From NCBI GenBank assembly GCA_028386065.3, contig JAKUCV010001500.1, positions 1 to 64,000 of the forward strand: a stretch of 64,000 nucleotides of DNA. Reading direction: 5' to 3'. A model generated the notes under the pieces. It ran no database searches, was not told the origin of the DNA, and saw only the letters and a list, made by a program, of their open reading frames with translations. Both the position numbers and the translations under genes were made by a program. Below are positions 43,300-54,933 of the stretch, piece by piece (the stretch's first letter is position 1; every line of letters begins with the position of its first letter). Source of the stretch: Turnera subulata. Its lineage: Eukaryota > Streptophyta > Magnoliopsida > Malpighiales > Passifloraceae.

Positions 43300-46200
43300 A
43301 GACCATGAGATGACACCTAGATGTGAGACACCCAAAGATGAGAGGAACCCAGTTAGAAAAGTCCAGTCAAAAGCCAAAGATCTAGTCTTTGCAACCCAAC
43401 TAACCAAACCACTATCATTCGCCAAGAGATGAGAAGACACAGCTGATAGATAGACGAGAGAATTCAGCTAAAAGCCGATAACCAAGTTATCACAACCCGA
43501 GTCCAGGGAGGAACCAATCCTGAAGTCGGGACCCAGCACCCGTAAACCGAAAGATAGGGGGATCCAGACAAGAGAAAAACTTTGAGGAAACTCAGCTAAA
43601 AATGGAAATGAGAGAACCAGTCAACCTAGTCAAAAGCCAAAGACCCAGTCTTTGCAAATCTGAGCAATGAGGGCACCCAATCGAGTAGGAACCCAGTTAA
43701 GAAAATCAAAGATCTAGTCTTTACAAACCAAGAGAGATGAGGGAATCCAGCCAAAAGACAAAGGCCCAGTCTTTTCATCCCAAAAGAGAACCAGCAAATC
43801 CATAAGTAGAACAAACACATCTATCTATATACTATATATTAAAACTGGTGCAAAAGAAGTTTTTGGAGCCACACGTGGCATTAGTAAGAGATGGATAAAC
43901 CTGAAATATTTTAACACCAATGGTGCAAAAGAAGTTTTCAGAGAGACACGTGGCATTAGTAAGAGATGGGTAAACCTGAAATATTTTAATACCTATTGGG
44001 CTTGGATGGAAAAAAAAGCACTCGCATTTTGTTTTGCTTTTCTTTTATTTTGTCTCTTTTCATCCAAGGCCCCGCACGGCCACACTCCTTTACCTTCCTA
44101 AGCAACCAGTTGCTTACGGTAATTTCCTTTTCGTTCTTTCCCACACAAATTTTTGCCCGTTGTTTTTGTGCAAAAATTAAAATTTTTGTAATCTTTGATT
44201 CTATCTACCATGCCCAAAATTAGGTCAGAGTTTTTGTAGTGTTTCAAGTTATTATAGAGGTAGATTTGTCTTATCAAATTCTTCGTCTCCATGGTTTTTA
44301 ATTGTTACTGGATTTGTGTTTTTGTTTATAAGTAGCTAGGGCTTTCTTGGTTTCCCCTATCTATTTCCCCTTCTCTACAGCAGCCAATTTGTTGTTTCTT
44401 TTTGTACTCAACTCGGAAGAGTTTACCATAATGATTTTAATAGGGTTCTACCTCTATTCAATTTTTGCCAGCTAACAGTAATATTCTTTGTTTGGTTGTT
44501 TTCTATGATTTTCTCGACGGGACACAGGCAAGTCTTTTGTATTTTGTTAATATTGTTTACGTCTCATTCAGCCATAGGTTTCAGCTGTATATGTTAGCCT
44601 CTTCGTCTGCTATTAGGGCTACAATTCCTTTTTTTTTTTCTTTCTATAAATCAATTTCAATTTTATCATGTTCTTCGTTTGCACGTACATTGTTATCATT
44701 CTCATTATATACACATAACGAACCCAAATTTGAGTTGTGAACAAGTTTATGTGGACTGTTTCTCATGATTTTTGTTCCCTTGGTTTCTTATTTCTTATTA
44801 GTCAATTTCAAGCTATTTGTATTATATCTCAACTCAAACCAGTATATGCAAGTACTACAGGCGCATTGAATACAGCGTCAGTTGAGAGAGTCAAGGCAAA
44901 AAGTCAGCTATAAGGTTTTTCTGTGGTTTTTTACAGCATCATAAAATATTTGAGTGAAATAATTAATTCTATAATTCGGATTTACTAGATGAATTGCTTT
45001 TGTACAATGTAGTAAGCCAATGAAAATCTTTCTCTTTATTAAGCTTTTACTTTCTCATGATGTGCAATGCAAGATAGAAAACATATTTTCTTTTGAACAT
45101 GGATAGAAAACATCTTGATATACAACAAAAAGGTCAAAAAAAGAAAAAAAGTAAGGTACAAGGACAAAACCAGGAAAAAATGGGGGGAGAAGAAGAATTG
45201 ACCACCCCAACCTGCACATCCCATAACATCTAGAACACCTTAACTTTTATCTACCTAACTCATGCTTTAAACAATAAAAGACAATAATTGTGTTGGGAAA
45301 ATGCGGGACAAAAATAGAAAAACCAGAAGAAAAAAGAATTAAGCTTAGGCATAGGATGAAATTTATACAAGCATAATCATTTTTGTATTTCTGATGCACA
45401 ATTTTATAATAGAGTTGATTGTATGCATTATTTTCTGATTGCAATGTCAAAGCTTTTATTATCAATTTCATTTCCCGTCACTCTTTTTATTATATCAAGT
45501 TTTAGGTTATGTTCATAATGTTTTCTTTAGCTTTTCTGTGATTCAACCGTACCTTAATCCATGTTGTTTTACTATAAACAACCTCATTATGATAGTTTAC
45601 ATTATTGCCAATCAAATAACAAAATAACTCGGATTCTGTTTCTATTCCGATTCTGTTTCTATTCCGATTTCAAGTGATACCAAATATAATAGTTTTATCG
45701 GACCAGATTTGGAATTCTGGCAAAGTCGGATGCATATATCAAGTTTGGGTGCTAAGTTTCAGTATGCAGAGTGGATTAATAAACGATCTAATATTTTGTA
45801 TTCTAGATTTCCTTTATACTGTCGTGAAGGGAGGGTATGGATCCTGTTAAAATCTACATAGTTCCAGTGCGGACCTTGCTTATGTCTTCAAAATTTATAG
45901 TCAAATCATCATAATTGGCTTCTTATTTTCCATGGATGGAAACAACCTCCAAAGTTTGTATACTAAGCTGTGGAATGTTGTAATATTTCTCACTTTCAAG
46001 ACAATTTTTGTTAGTAAAACCAGTTTCGAAATGCTTTTAATATTTATGTAATTCTGAATCAAAATTTTCCCGAAGCGAAGCGAGGGCTTCCACTAGTAAG
46101 ACAATGAGAGAATAGGAGGTACCAGAGGTTAGACAACCGAGCCATGAGAGAAACCCTGATGACCCGATCTTTGCAACCCTGAAAGGAGCCCAGAACAAAT

Positions 46201-47200
46201 CGACCACGAGACAAGAGAGAACCATGAGGGATCCAGACCTTGAGAGAATTAGGAGAGAAACTAAAGCCGGGACCCAGCTCCCGCAGTCTGTGAGAGAAGG
46301 CAAACCAGAGACAAAGGTATCCAGACATGAGGGAAACCAGCCATGAGGGAATCTAGATGCGAGGGAGTCCAGAAAAAGATGAACCGTGACCAAAGCAAGG
46401 CAAACCAGAGAAAAAGGCATGCAGACATGAGGGAAACCAGCCATGAGAGAGAAAACCATGAGGGAGTCCAGACATGAGGGAAACCAACCATGAGGGAGAA
46501 AACCATGAGGGAGTCTAGACATGAGGGAAACCAGCCATGAGGGAGAAAATCATGAGGAACTCCAGACACGAGGGATCCAGACATGAGGAAAACCAGCAAG
46601 CCAAGGGCCCAGCCCTTGCAAACCCAAGATGACCAGACCTTGAGATATACAAGTCAGAAGCCGGGAACCCAGTTCTCGCAATGAGGAAGTCAGACAAAAG
46701 CTGTGTACCCAGTACCCGCAAAGCCAAAGCCGAGGACTTGATTACTGCAAACTCCGGGATGAGACGATTCCTAGAAACCATAGCTTGGGATGAGATGATT
46801 CCCAAACAGAATCCAGCCGACAAGGATGAGATGATTCCTTGTCAACAACCCGATAGATGAGATGATTCTATCACCCCGGGATGAGATGATTCTTAAAAAC
46901 CATAGCTTGGGATGAGATGATTCCCAAACAGAATCCAGCCAACAAGGATGATTATTTGTCAACAACCCGATAGATGAGATGATTCTATCGCCCCAGGATG
47001 AGCTGATTCCTGGAAACCATAGCCTGGGAAGAGATGATTCCCAAATAGAATCTAGTCGACAAGGATGAGATGATTCCTTTGACAATAACCCGATAGATGA
47101 GATGATTCTATCTCCTCGGGATGAGATGATTCCCAAAAACATGGGATGAGATGATTCCCGGAATCCGAGGGCCAGTCCCTCAAAACTTTAGGATGAGATG
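43300..47200. repeat. Tandem repeats of the Tat 3' region
   Basis: At 43370-43800 are decayed units of about 110 bp with the words CCAAAGATCTAGTCTTTGCAA and similar. At 46300-46600 CATGAGGGAAACCAGC and CATGAGGGAGAAAACC repeat. At 46757-47200 GATGAGATGATTC recurs at least ten times. The array is interrupted by the Helitron. Hypervariable 3' regions of Tat/Ogre elements are known sources of satellite DNA. Confidence 0.8.
43820..46096 (+). mobile_element. Non-autonomous Helitron
   Basis: It starts TCTATCTATATACTATATATT and ends CACTAG, between A and T, with no target duplication, as Helitrons do. Near the 3' end are GAAGC-GAGG-GCTTC and a CCC...GGG hairpin. Just inside the 5' end a unit of about 70 bp containing CACGTGGCATTAGTAAGAGA is duplicated in tandem. 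No Rep-helicase; the interior is AT-rich. Confidence 0.88.
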
Positions 47201-47328
47201 ATTCTTGAAAAGGGGCATGGGATGCTCCGAAACTTGGCACACACCACGCATCTATCACTCAAATTTGGTTGTTCTTTTCTCGCGTTGTTTCGTCTTTAAT
47301 CTATAAAGACTCATCAACGAGGGGCATC

Positions 47329-48882
47329 TGTGAACACCCAAATTTGACCCATGAATTTTCTACTAGGATTAGATTTTAAACATACTTGAACCTCGAATTG
47401 ATGAGATGATTCAATCTTAGGATTAAGACATGTCATGGATTAACTTAGTAGAAATAATATATTTTAGCAATTTAGACCCCCATGTATTTGAACTCTAGGG
47501 TTAATGAGATGATTTAATCTTAGAATAAAATATATAATAAGGTTTATTTAGGCTGGAATATATCATTTGGGCCTTTTATCTATTCATTAATCCAAGTATA
47601 TTAAGATGATTTATTCTTGGGTTAAAAATAGGTTTAAGAGTCCAAGTTAATTCTCCATAGTTTGATTAGCCCATTAACACAATTCTTGCAGATTAATGTT
47701 AGCTCTGATTTTTGTGGAAAATTAGAGTTAAATCATCATTTAAGTAGATTTTGTGTTTTTGGTATGATTTCGCTTAAAATGGGTATTAATGTGTAATCAA
47801 TCAATCTTGGAATGATTTAGGGGAGTGGGGACCAAGTAATTGAGTGATTCTGGGTTAATTAGGGGTTTATTACGCGGGAGGATCAAGTTATAGCTAAATT
47901 AGGGGGATTGGGGGTCAAGAAAAAGGAAAGAACGAGTGACATGCGGGGTGACCGGCTGTCCTCTCGCGACGACCGCCAGGTGCTGGCGGTTCTCCTCACA
48001 TGACCGCCGGCAGCGACGGTCATAGGTGTCCAGAACCCTCGATTTTCTCCGATTTTGCTTCTAATTCGATCCTACGTGGTTTTGGACCAGATTTTCGGGC
48101 ATAATCTTCACCATTAAGTAGGTCCACGCCCCTAGGCTTCCCAAAACACTATAAATAGGATCCCTCACACACATTTCAGGGGGGACACAATCTTTCTCAC
48201 ACATACACCCATAAGCCTTGAGTGCTTGGAGAAACTCTACCTCTCCAAGTCTACAGATACATTTTTAGGCTAAAACTCTGGAGGAATTTCGTAGGAAGCA
48301 TCAACAGTAGTCCAGTAAGGAAGAGTCAAGAAGAGGATCAGCCATTGAGCTTAGAAGTGGAAAGAAGGTGGATGTAGAACTCACCCCATTGCAAGGAGCT
48401 AGAGGAAGTAACACTAAACCTTCTTTTGATTGATCTTTGTTGATTATATGTTGATGCTTTTGATGATATAAGTGGCTGATTTGTGCCATGTTTAGAACTA
48501 CGTGGCTTTGACCCCGGTTACTCGGGTACGTGGGTTGTCTCGGTTTTACAACAGGATGTAAGCCAAATCTCCTTCCTCTCCCCCATTCTTTTGTTTTCCA
48601 CACTTGCACACATGCACCAGGCAGACTTGCATTTTGCAATTGCACATAGTCTCGACCCAACACGGATGAGTGCCTAACACCTTCCCATCTGTGACGAAGC
48701 TCCGATCCCATAACTTTGGTTCGCCATGACCATGTAGCCTAAAGGAGTCACACTAAGGTTTTTTCTAAGTTTTTTCCTTAATAAAATTTGGGTGGCGACT
48801 CCAATGTCATGGGATTGACCCGAGGAAGAAGGTGAAAGGATTAGGTGAATAGGCCCAAATGATTTTGGGTCGGGTATTCACA
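47329..48882 (+). repeat. 3' LTR of the Tat element
   Basis: 1554 bp, preceded by the purine tract GAGGGGCATC. TATAAATAGG is kept near 48150; the palindrome has one mismatch and several small indels separate it from the 5' LTR. Followed by the CATGG duplication. Confidence 0.93.
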
Positions 48883-49359
48883 CATGGCCTTTTGTCGTCT
48901 TACTTTGCGACTAGCATAGGCTACTTGGCCTTTTGTCGTCTTATTTTGCAACTAGCATAGGCAGCATGGCCTTTAACCGTCTAACTTTTGCGACTTGCAT
49001 AGGCGGCAATGGCCTTTAGTCGTCTTACTTTTGCGACTTGCATATGCGGCATGGCCTGCTGTCATCTTTTAATGGAATGCTCCCAATAAGTCAAGGTCCT
49101 TAAGGAAGGAGTTCCTTAAAGGTGGGTCCTGAAGGCCTTTTGTTGAGAGGTCTTTTTTTTTGGAACATTTGGATTTAATATGGTATTGATAACAACAGTT
49201 CATAACAAACAGGAAGATAGAGCTTTTTGACTCATTTGTTTAATGAAAATAGAGAGACCTTGCAAAGTCTTTATTTACATAAAGAAAGGATGACATTCCA
49301 TTTAATGGAGTATATGAGAAGAACCTGTGGTTCTTTCAACTCCTAAGCGTAGAGTCCCT

Positions 49360-49566
49360 TTAGGTTCTCCATGTTTCATATATAGGGGAGTGACTTTCCA
49401 GTTCTTGAATTTCGCCCAAAAGTTGATTGTTGGGGGCTACAGCGGTGGTCAGAGCTCCCAGTAGTCGGAGTATCTCCGGTAGTTGGAGTACGTCGGTGTC
49501 AAAGGTCCTAGAGGTTGATAGATCGGACGTTCTTGTTGGATCCGATTGCGTGGGGGTGGAAACCAT
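49360..49566 (-). CDS. Short ORF next to the primer site of the outer element
   Basis: 68 codons starting MVSTPTQSDPTRTSDLS, close after the primer binding site, where gag would begin in a complete element. The middle (LPEILRLLGALTTAV) could be a helix. It ends before any gag motif. It is probably a gag remnant, or a residual leader peptide. Family not recognised. Confidence 0.35.
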   Translation of the reverse strand: MVSTPTQSDPTRTSDLSTSRTFDTDVLQLPEILRLLGALTTAVAPNNQLLGEIQELESHSPIYETWRT

Positions 49567-50172
49567 GACTTTTTGTTCAGGTCCCCACAAACGGCGCCAA
49601 TGTTAAAATATGGGTCCTCCGAGGTGCTTGTTCTACGGGTCTTCAGCCTTGGTAGTATGCTTCTTAGTCCGCCAGGTCCTTCTTGTATTAACCAGGCCTT
49701 GAGGTTTGATCTACAAGAAGAAAGAGATAAAAAAGGCTTGGGGAGGCCCTGGGTGGTGACCCTAAGGACCCTTCGATGCCTAAGTAAGACAAAGGGGAAT
49801 TTGTAGAGAAAATTGAGGGGAGAAAGGGTGAGAGTGAGTTTCCTCTGGTTTCTCTCTTCGGTCCTGAAAAGCTTACCCAAGCCTCTTATTTATAGGAGAA
49901 AGTAGGGGGAGGAGCAGGAGCTGAAGGGGCTCTCTGCTCCTGCTAACATTAAGACATAAGCGTTAGAAAATTATAACGCTTTGTTATTCAATTGAGCATG
50001 TTTCACATGTTTCTTATGCCATTTAGCTGAGTAATCTTCCTCCTCTAAGTCCTTGGCTGGATGGACTACCTCCCCTAGGTCTTTAGCTGAATGACTTGAT
50101 TTCTCCAGGTCCTTGGACTAAGGGACATGGTCCCGACTCATTACTTATGGTAAAAAGTATCATATGTTATCA

Positions 50173-51502
50173 AGGTTGCTTAGCTTTAATCCAAGATAAG
50201 ACACGCAACAGGGTGATGTCGAAGATTCGGTCCTAGTCTACTTTTGTGTTTTCAAAAACAGTTTTGTTCCTTCCTGTCCAGATGCTCCAAACAGAAGAAA
50301 AAAGATTGCCATCCACAAGTGATTTTGTCACCTTAACCACAAGTAATTTTGAAGACAAGTTTATGATAAACAATAAATCTTGAAAACATGGTGGCTTTCT
50401 TGTGTCCATGACAAGCTGGTATTATACTTATTTTTTCTGGGTGAAGAAGGAGTGACCAACAGAAAACTAACTATAAGTGGCTCTTTTGTTTACGACAAAG
50501 TGGTGGCGTTTTATCACTAAAAAGTAGGAACAGCAAAAAAAAAAAGAAAAAAGCACAAGAATGGAAAAATATGTTTTGTAAAAAGAGAAATAACGAGAAT
50601 AACACCAAACTATGTCTATTTATTTATGGTGTGTGATCAAAGAAACCCTAGCCACCAGGTCCCAGTCACATACTATTCCGACTATCCGAGCCTACCTCTT
50701 CCTCCTCCAATGGCCGACCTCGTATAATACACCATCACTGTTCCCCCCTACCCCTACCACGGAAGGGAGTCGATCGCAGCCTTACATCACGACGACTTTG
50801 ATCTAGGTTAGTAACGTGATTCACAAAATCCTTCTCCTCCTTCTTTAATAGTTCTCTTTCTTCTTCTTTAAAAAGGAGTTAATCTTTTTCTTCTTATTGT
50901 CCTCTTTAACAGTTGTACTATATATTTCCACCGGTGACAGATGCCTAAAAGTGTATCCTCTAGACCATGCATCTGATCCGATGCTGCATCGCTATTCATG
51001 GGACGTTGGCATCTGCTTCTACACAAATGGAATTGCCAGGAATTACACATGATATTTGTTGGGATCCCAGCCTCCGCCACTAAATTTAGGTGTTGGAGGT
51101 CGTGATTTACCTTTCTGGGCAGGTGTGACAGGAGGGATCTGAGTTTGCTGCCCACGGTCAGCCTGCACCCGATGCTCCCGCGGAACCAACGCCTACATCA
51201 CTTCCTATTCCAGCCCGAGCTTGGAGGCCCTTGGGGAGTGGCCGGACGCATTAAGTTTTTGGCGCCGTACATCACTTATGGGGGTGAGTGAATATGGTGT
51301 GTGTGATGGACATGTTAGAGTCTACAATGAGGGACACTACTGCCTCGGAGATACAAGCACTAACGAGTGACCCCAAACCCTTCTGAATCCACCTGAATTT
51401 CACCTGAATTCCATCTTGTTGGGCTTGGCTTTAATTTTAATTATCCACATGATAAGTGCTTACTAGGTTTGGGGATGTCCTCTTGATATTTATTACTTTG
51501 TA
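50173..51502. other. LINE tail fragment and unassigned flank
   Basis: 50173-50340 is the minus-strand LINE ORF2 tail described at 34185. 50341-51497 shows no gene I can support. 51050-51400 is moderately GC-rich with short open stretches but no recognisable domain. Confidence 0.4.
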
Positions 51503-54487
51503 TGTAACAGCCCGAGTAAAAATTTTGATTTTTACCGGGACTGTAAAAGTCTTTTTACCGTGATTTACTGTTGAATTAATCTTGGGTAATTAATTCAAGG
51601 TAAATCGAGCGTCGTTTTTCGAAACCGAGATTTTTCCCGCGCTCGTGATTTTTCCGTGGATTTTTCGGGCCTAAGTTGGTATTTTTCGGGTCCCGGGATT
51701 TTCGGAAAAATCACACCGAAAAATAACTAAGGGGGTATCAGTTATTTTCTGGTCCGAACTGGACTCGCTCCATAATGCAGACAAGCTGCATTATTGGAGA
51801 ATCACAGATGAAATAGTAATTCACGTATATAAAAGAAGAAGAAGAAGAAACCAGGAGAGGAAGAGGGGAAGAAGAGAAAAAGAGAGAAAACGAAAAAAAG
51901 AGAGAAAAAAAGAAAAAAGAAGGAAAAAAGGGAAGAAATAAATAAAAAAATAAAAAAATAGGAATCGGAAAAACAGAGGGGAAAAGAAAAAAAAGAAGAA
52001 AAAAAGAAAAAAATATATAGAAACAGAAAAAAGAGGAAGAAAATCAAAGAAAAAGAAAAGAAAAGAAAATAAGAAAATAGGAGAAAAGGAAAGAAAAATA
52101 CAGAAAAGAAAAAAAAGAAGAAAAAAAAAGAAACCCGGAAGAGAACGTGAACAGTTTGCCACCCGTCCCTGCACTGTTCACGATGAAGCGTTCGGAGGCA
52201 AATAACGTCGCACCACCGCCACCATCATCCTCGCCGAGCTGGCGCGACTTTAACCCTGCCCTCCCCATCGCCTTCCGCCGCCTGAAGACCCGTGAAGCGT
52301 CGTTGACCCGCCGCAGACCCGGCGGATCTTGCTTCCTCCGCGCCTGCTCTGCCTCCTGCCGTCGCCGCGCCTCCTCTCCGCCGCTCTCGCGCCGCACCAA
52401 GCCACCTGATGCCGCTGCTGTGCTCGCTCGACCTTCCCTCGCGCTGTCGTCGGGCCGCCGCCTCTGTTCCCGCTAGGTGACTTGGGTTTTACCCGTTTCC
52501 TTGGCCGGGTCGCGCCTGGGTTGGATCCTGGGCAGCCGGATCTAATTCAAAAAAAAACATATATATATATATATATATTAACTTATTTTGCTGGTTTTAA
52601 TTTGGAAAAAAATATATATTGATATTTTTAAAATATAGTTAGTTTTAATTATGCTATTGGGAAGAAATATATATATATATATATGTATATATACTTGATT
52701 TGAAAATTAAAGATAGTTATATTATGTTTTGAAAATTAGTATTATGTTTATTTAGAAAAAAGATATATACCTTGAAAATATTTCTGGAAATTATAATTAT
52801 ACGTTATTATTTCTCTGGAATACAGTATGTATATGTTATTATTCTTGGAAAATATATATAGGTATATTTCTGAAATATATATAATTATGTTGAATTATAA
52901 TTGTTGGAAAATATTTTGTCTTAGAAAATAAAAATGTATATATATTAAATTGTATTTATTTTCAAAGTAAGTTTTTATGATTATATATTTTCTGGGAAAT
53001 AACATATAGCATATGATTAATATATATATATTTTTGGTAAATGACAATATTTAGTAATTATATTATGGTAAATAGTTTTATTAAAAATGTAATATTTTAG
53101 AAAATAAATATATACATATGTTATCTTTTTCAGAAAATTATGGTGATTATATTTTGGGAAGTAGAATTAATTTATGAAAATATTTTTTTAAGAGTTGTAA
53201 TTAAAGTATGGTACCGAAATTATATTCGGATATACGTATGGTATAATATTTTCGGTAAAAGTTGATAATAAAAGAGATATGAACCGGGATGGGTAATTTC
53301 GCAGTATTGGCATCATAGTACACCAATTATGTGCATTTATGTGTATATATTGTTTTGTCGTATAGGTTTGGATATCTGGCAGTTTCCCGAGGAGCCGGCG
53401 TCGGACCGGTCATTGTCTCCGAAGTTGAGTAATCGGCCAAGGTGAGGATGGATTTCCTTCAATATGTGCCTGTATTATTCGGTATATTGTGTTTGATGAT
53501 TATTGCATTGTTGAGTATTGTGTTTGTTGTGGTTTGTTTCGGGATGTTTATCCCATTGCCTTGATTGTTGTCGGGATGTTTATCCCAGTATTTGATTGGT
53601 TTTTGGATGTTTTTCTTGAGTCTTTTTTATACAACGGATAATGGGTTAATTAATAATAAATTGTGATAAGGATGTCGATCCTTGGATTTGGATAGGGATG
53701 TCTATCCCGGTATTTTGGTTAGGGATGTTGATCCCTGTGATTTGATTTTGATGATGATAATATAATTGTCACGTGGTAAGTAGTGGTACGACTCGATGGT
53801 TTAAGACTGTTTCGTGGTGGCCGTGACCTGGGTTACTTGTGATAAGCATGTCTATGCTTGGGATGTCTATCCCGTGATTATTTTTGGGATGTCTATCCCT
53901 GGGTTCGTATTTTTGGGATGTCGATCCCTGGTTTCTCTGGATTTGGTCTGGCACCCGGAATATGTTGATAACCAGGTCTGACCTCTAGCTTATCCGTGAC
54001 GGGGCCTGGAAAGATAAAATTAGAAATTGGATTTTATTTGAGTCTTTTGATTTGTTTTATTTTGGCGGTTTTTCCTTTTTTTCGACTTGAGTAATTTTAG
54101 TGTGCATATTGATTGTCTTTCCTTCGTTGGTGAGCACTTCAGACTCACCCCATACCTGCGGGCTTTCATCCCGTATGATGAGTTATTTGTGGTACAGGTT
54201 TGGTGCATTCCAGACAGGTTGCGGCGTTATCCCTTGGACAGGACTTGGATCCATAGTTTGCATCTATGTCGCATACAGTGTTTATGTGAGTTATTAAGTC
54301 TTCCGCTGTGCATTTTATTGATATTATTGGGCCATTGGGTCGGTTGAGTTATTATTGTTGTTTTTACTTTGGGCTGTTGAGCCCGGCTTTCTGTTGTATA
54401 CACTGTATGCTGGGCTTGGTATGGTTAGGTCGTCATAGTTCCGGCACGTGTTTACTGTGTACAGTAAATACGGGTCGGGGCGTTTCA
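51503..54487 (+). mobile_element. Solo LTR of the long-LTR gypsy family
   Basis: 2985 bp from TGTAACAGCCCGAG to CGGGGCGTTTCA, flanked by the duplication TTGTA at 51498-51502 and 54488-54492. No primer site follows, so the interior was lost by LTR-LTR recombination. It shares with LTR1-3 the TATATAAAAG box near 51826, the A/G tract, the GC-rich block 52140-52540 and the palindrome array near 53540-53925, but is clearly diverged. Confidence 0.93.
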
Positions 54488-54933
54488 TTGTACCCATAGT
54501 GAGGACATTGTCTTTTCTAGATTTTTGGGATGCAAAGCAATTGGGGCTTTGCAACTTTTTTTTATCATTATTTTTAATTTGAATTGTTGCAGTTACGTTC
54601 TCAAAAAAAAATTGTTGCAGTTACACATGATGTTTGCTGGGATTGGTGTTGTTGTGGGCGTTTCAATATTTCACCAACATTTCTCCAATCTCATTTTTGC
54701 TGATGCACTATACATACCTAAATATGTTATAAATATACATGTTTAAGCAGAGAAAACTTGATTGGTAATGGAGGAGAGGGAGAGAACGAAAAGGAAGAAG
54801 AAGCAGATGAAGAAGGAAGGGAGAGAGTAGGAGGAGAAGAGCACCACACGGCTCATTCTTTATTTTCTTGATGTAGGAGTATATATATACAAAGCAGGTA
54901 GGTACAACAGTTACATTCACATTTTTCATAACA

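Larger units (their letters stand above)
35756..48882 (+). mobile_element. Tat-type Ty3/gypsy retrotransposon with antisense ORF, RT and integrase lost
   Basis: LTRs 35756-37321 and 47329-48882 start TGTGAACACCC and end GGTATTCACA. The target duplication is CATGG (35751-35755 and 48883-48887). The primer site TTGGCGACTCCACTAGGGAA at 37323 and the gag sequence fit the Tat/Athila branch. Gag and protease are on the + strand (37845-40244). RT, RNase H and integrase are absent. A spliced ORF lies on the minus strand at 41108-42430, followed by a 4.5-kb repeat-rich 3' region that holds a Helitron. The LTRs differ at several percent of positions, so it is older than the COX15 copia but younger than the outer element. 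Confidence 0.93.
34280..50172 (-). mobile_element. Non-autonomous gypsy-type element (outer), interrupted by a Tat element
   Basis: LTRs at 34280-34852 (573 bp) and 49601-50172 (572 bp) show many substitutions between them. On the minus strand each starts TGATAACATATGG and ends CATATTTTAACA. Next to the right-hand copy, on the minus strand, is the primer site TTGGCGCCGTTTGTGGGGAC, and next to the left-hand copy the purine tract GTTGGGGGC. Without the nested Tat element the interior is only about 1.6 kb, with a short ORF and tandem repeats. No gag-pol. The flanking five bases do not match cleanly. Confidence 0.85.

Noticed and set aside
51050..51400. A host gene fragment
   Set aside because: Moderately GC-rich with short open frames, but no domain or splice pattern could be supported.
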